Shown here: positions 5,776 to 7,526 of the stretch, piece by piece
Position numbering within the stretch: the first letter of the stretch is position 1
How the letters are laid out: each line of letters opens with the position of its first letter
Assembly: GCA_025458545.1 (NCBI GenBank)
Contig: JALOSH010000156.1
Coordinates: 1 to 7,526 of the forward strand
Length of the DNA stretch: 7,526 bases
Direction of reading: 5' to 3'
Origin: Hydrogenophaga sp.
GTDB lineage: Bacteria > Pseudomonadota > Gammaproteobacteria > Burkholderiales > Burkholderiaceae
Position numbers and translations under genes: made by a program
The notes under the pieces: model-generated
Database searches by the model: none
What the model saw: the letters and a program-made list of their open reading frames with translations, nothing else
Told to the model about the DNA's origin: nothing

Positions 5776-6576
5776 TCACAGCGCCAGCGCCAGGCCCAGA
5801 TAGAACAGCAGTTCGCTCAGCTGCTGGGTGGCGCCCAGCCCGTCGCCGGTGAACCCCTGCAAACGCTGCCGCAGCAAGCGCCACATCCACGCCGTGCCCA
5901 CCAGCGCGCCCAGCACCGCTGGAAGCCAAGGCAGGCCCGGCGCCCACCAGCCCGCCAGCACCAGGGCAGGCAAGCACCACAGCAGGCCGGCCAGCAGGCC
6001 CAGGGTGCCGATGCTGTCGGCCAGCGGTTTGCTTTTGGAGGATGCCGTGTCGCCCACGTGCGGCAAGGTGCGGATCACCAGCAGCGGCATGAAGCGCGAG
6101 GTGACGTGGGCCGCAAACACGGCCAGCGCTGCCTGCAACGCGCCACCGGCCTGCACCAGCAGGCCCAGCAGCAGCACCTTGGTCAGCAAGGCCAGCACCA
6201 GCGCGGCGGCGCCATAGGTGCCGATGCGCGAGTCTTTCATGATCTCCAACGCGCGCTCACGGCCGACCACGCCACCCAGACCGTCGGCGGTGTCGGCCAG
6301 CCCGTCTTCATGAAAAGCGCCGGTGAGCCAGACGCTGAAGGCCGTGCTGAGCACCGCCGCCACCCAGGGCGCGGCGGGCTGGGCCACCAGGGCCTGCATG
6401 AGGCCCCAGAAAACCGCAGCGGTGAGCCCGCCCACCACCCAGCCCACGCCCGGAAAATGCGCGGCGCTGGCGCGCAACATGGCCGGGCTGAACCCCACCC
6501 AGTCGGCCAGCCGCCCCGTCACCGGGATGCGGGTGAAGAACTGGACCGCGATCAGGAAGTGGCGGATGAAGTTCAT
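5776..6576 (-). CDS. cobS: adenosylcobinamide-GDP ribazoletransferase (cobalamin synthase)
   Basis: 266 aa, close to the usual 240-270 for CobS. This polytopic inner-membrane enzyme joins adenosylcobinamide-GDP with alpha-ribazole (or its phosphate) to give adenosylcobalamin (phosphate). Visible family motifs are the N-terminal FLIAVQFFTRIPV (7-19), the metal- and substrate-binding TGAFHEDGLADTADGLGG (85-102), KDSRIGTYGA (114-123), and the C-terminal GFTGDGLGATQQLSEL (241-256). Hydrophobic stretches near 45-62, 70-85, 122-142, 143-160, 190-210 and 215-232 fit several membrane spans. The ATG at 6576 lies only 4 nt after the cobT stop, with AGGG immediately before it, so translational coupling to cobT is likely. 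Complete, with all motifs intact. Confidence 0.95.
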   Translation of the reverse strand: MNFIRHFLIAVQFFTRIPVTGRLADWVGFSPAMLRASAAHFPGVGWVVGGLTAAVFWGLMQALVAQPAAPWVAAVLSTAFSVWLTGAFHEDGLADTADGLGGVVGRERALEIMKDSRIGTYGAAALVLALLTKVLLLGLLVQAGGALQAALAVFAAHVTSRFMPLLVIRTLPHVGDTASSKSKPLADSIGTLGLLAGLLWCLPALVLAGWWAPGLPWLPAVLGALVGTAWMWRLLRQRLQGFTGDGLGATQQLSELLFYLGLALAL

Positions 6577-6580
6577 ACCC

Positions 6581-7526
6581 TCAGCGCAACGCCGCCGGGG
6601 CGGTTTCCTGCCGCGATACCCCGGCCGACTCGAAGCTGGCCATATCGCGCAGGATCGCGCAAGCGCTCAGCAGCAGCGGCCAGGCCAGGGCCGCGCCCGA
6701 GCCTTCGCCCAGGCGCAGGCCCAGGTCCAGCAAGGGCTCGGCCTTCAGGTGCGCGAGCATCAGCGCGTGCCCACGCTCGCCCGAGCGGTGGGCGAAAACG
6801 CAGCGCTGCAACACGGTCGGCTGCAGCTTGCTCGCCACCAGCACGGCGGCACTGGCGATGAAGCCATCGACCACAATCACCCGCCGCTCCCAGGCCGCCT
6901 GCAGCACCGCACCCACCATGGTCGCGATCTCGAAACCACCGAACGCGGCGAGCGCATCCAGCGGATCGGTGGCGTCGGTGTGGCGTGCCAGCACCTGCCG
7001 CAAGATGCCGATCTTGCGCTGTACCGCCTCGGCGTCCAGCCCAGTGCCCGCGCCGGTGCAATCCACGATGTCCAGCCCGGTCAGGCGGCTCATCAGCAAC
7101 GACGCGGCCGATGTGTTGCCGATGCCCATCTCGCCCAGCAGCAGCGCGTTGCCGGACAGGCCTTTCACCAAGGCAGCGCCGTTGGCCAGGGCCTGCTCGC
7201 ACTGATCGGCGGTCATGGCCGGGCCTTCCAGCGCGTCGGCGGTGCCGGGGGCGATCTTGTGGACGACCAGCCCGGCCCTGGGCGCAAAGTCGTGCCGCAC
7301 GCCGCAGTCGACCACCGTCAACCCGATGCCGTGCTGGCGGGCCAGCACACTAACCGCCGCGCCACCGCCGAGGAAGTTCTCCACCATCTGCCAGGTGACG
7401 TCGCTCGGGTAGGCCGACACACCGCGCGCCGCCAGGCCGTGGTCGCCGGCGAACACCACCAGCTGCGGGTCGATCAACGCGGGCGCTTCGGTGCCCAGGA
7501 TCAGCCCGATGCGCTGCGCCAGGCGC
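6581..7526 (-). CDS. cobT: nicotinate-nucleotide--dimethylbenzimidazole phosphoribosyltransferase (5' end cut by window edge)
   Basis: The frame is open to the right edge; the TTG at 7477 is internal because the family sequence continues upstream (RLAQRIGLILGTEAPALIDP). Of an expected 345-360 residues, 314 are visible, so roughly 30-45 N-terminal residues are missing. CobT transfers phosphoribose from nicotinate mononucleotide to a benzimidazole base, making the alpha-ribazole phosphate of the lower ligand. Visible motifs are VVFAGDHGLAARGVSAYP, VTWQMVENFLGGGAAVSVLARQ, VDCGV, the glycine-rich GEMGIGNTSAASLL that binds phosphate/ribose, TGAGTGLD, and the C-terminal LRLGEGSGAALAWPLL, whose Glu (bases 6704-6706) corresponds to the catalytic base of the Salmonella enzyme (Glu317). 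Stop TGA at 6581-6583, 4 nt before cobS. It is the first visible gene of the run; whatever lies upstream is outside the window. No cobalamin riboswitch is visible here. Confidence 0.96.
   Translation of the reverse strand, partial: RLAQRIGLILGTEAPALIDPQLVVFAGDHGLAARGVSAYPSDVTWQMVENFLGGGAAVSVLARQHGIGLTVVDCGVRHDFAPRAGLVVHKIAPGTADALEGPAMTADQCEQALANGAALVKGLSGNALLLGEMGIGNTSAASLLMSRLTGLDIVDCTGAGTGLDAEAVQRKIGILRQVLARHTDATDPLDALAAFGGFEIATMVGAVLQAAWERRVIVVDGFIASAAVLVASKLQPTVLQRCVFAHRSGERGHALMLAHLKAEPLLDLGLRLGEGSGAALAWPLLLSACAILRDMASFESAGVSRQETAPAALR

Noticed and set aside
5764..6861. 365-aa + strand frame opposite cobS and cobT
   Set aside because: Covers two genes with clear cobalamin motifs; its product is Gln/His/Arg-rich low-complexity sequence.
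6581..7526. Cobalamin riboswitch associated with the cob genes
   Set aside because: The cobT 5' end is outside the window and no B12-box-like sequence is seen in the visible gaps.

Overview
The window is a high-GC, gene-dense chromosomal stretch. Codon use, protein sequences and gene style fit a Betaproteobacterium of the order Burkholderiales, most likely the family Comamonadaceae (Hydrogenophaga-like). This is judged from recalled protein resemblance, not a database search. I see no phage, insertion sequence, CRISPR, tRNA or rRNA. It looks like ordinary core housekeeping DNA with one broken gene, and I did not find a new multi-gene system.

Left part (1-1042, + strand): the 3' two thirds of a PlsC-like lysophospholipid acyltransferase entering from the left edge, then a small uncharacterised protein. 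A possible hairpin lies between that gene and the convergent aminotransferase.

Centre-left (1043-2289): a minus-strand PLP-dependent aminotransferase of the LysN/2-aminoadipate type. Its sequence is well conserved but spread over three reading frames. At each frame change a block of family sequence is missing, including the PLP-phosphate-binding TTGSQQ-type segment. No normal start codon is visible. It is annotated as a pseudogene, with assembly error as the main alternative. Upstream lies a 7-bp inverted repeat.

Centre (2290-3761, + strand): an HDOD-domain protein (signalling/regulation) and endonuclease III (nth). The latter keeps its catalytic Lys120 and Asp138 and all four Fe-S cysteines at the same residue numbers as in E. 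coli. The intergenic stretch after nth (3762-3886) holds a hairpin-rich palindromic element.

Right part (3887-7526, minus strand): a tightly packed run, in transcription order cobT (cut by the right edge), cobS, cobC and a DUF445 membrane protein. CobT, CobC and CobS make up the nucleotide-loop assembly end of cobalamin synthesis: CobT makes alpha-ribazole phosphate, a CobC-type phosphatase removes a phosphate, and CobS joins the lower ligand to adenosylcobinamide-GDP. Gaps of 4, 10 and 31 nt suggest one transcript, with the DUF445 gene as a possible passenger.
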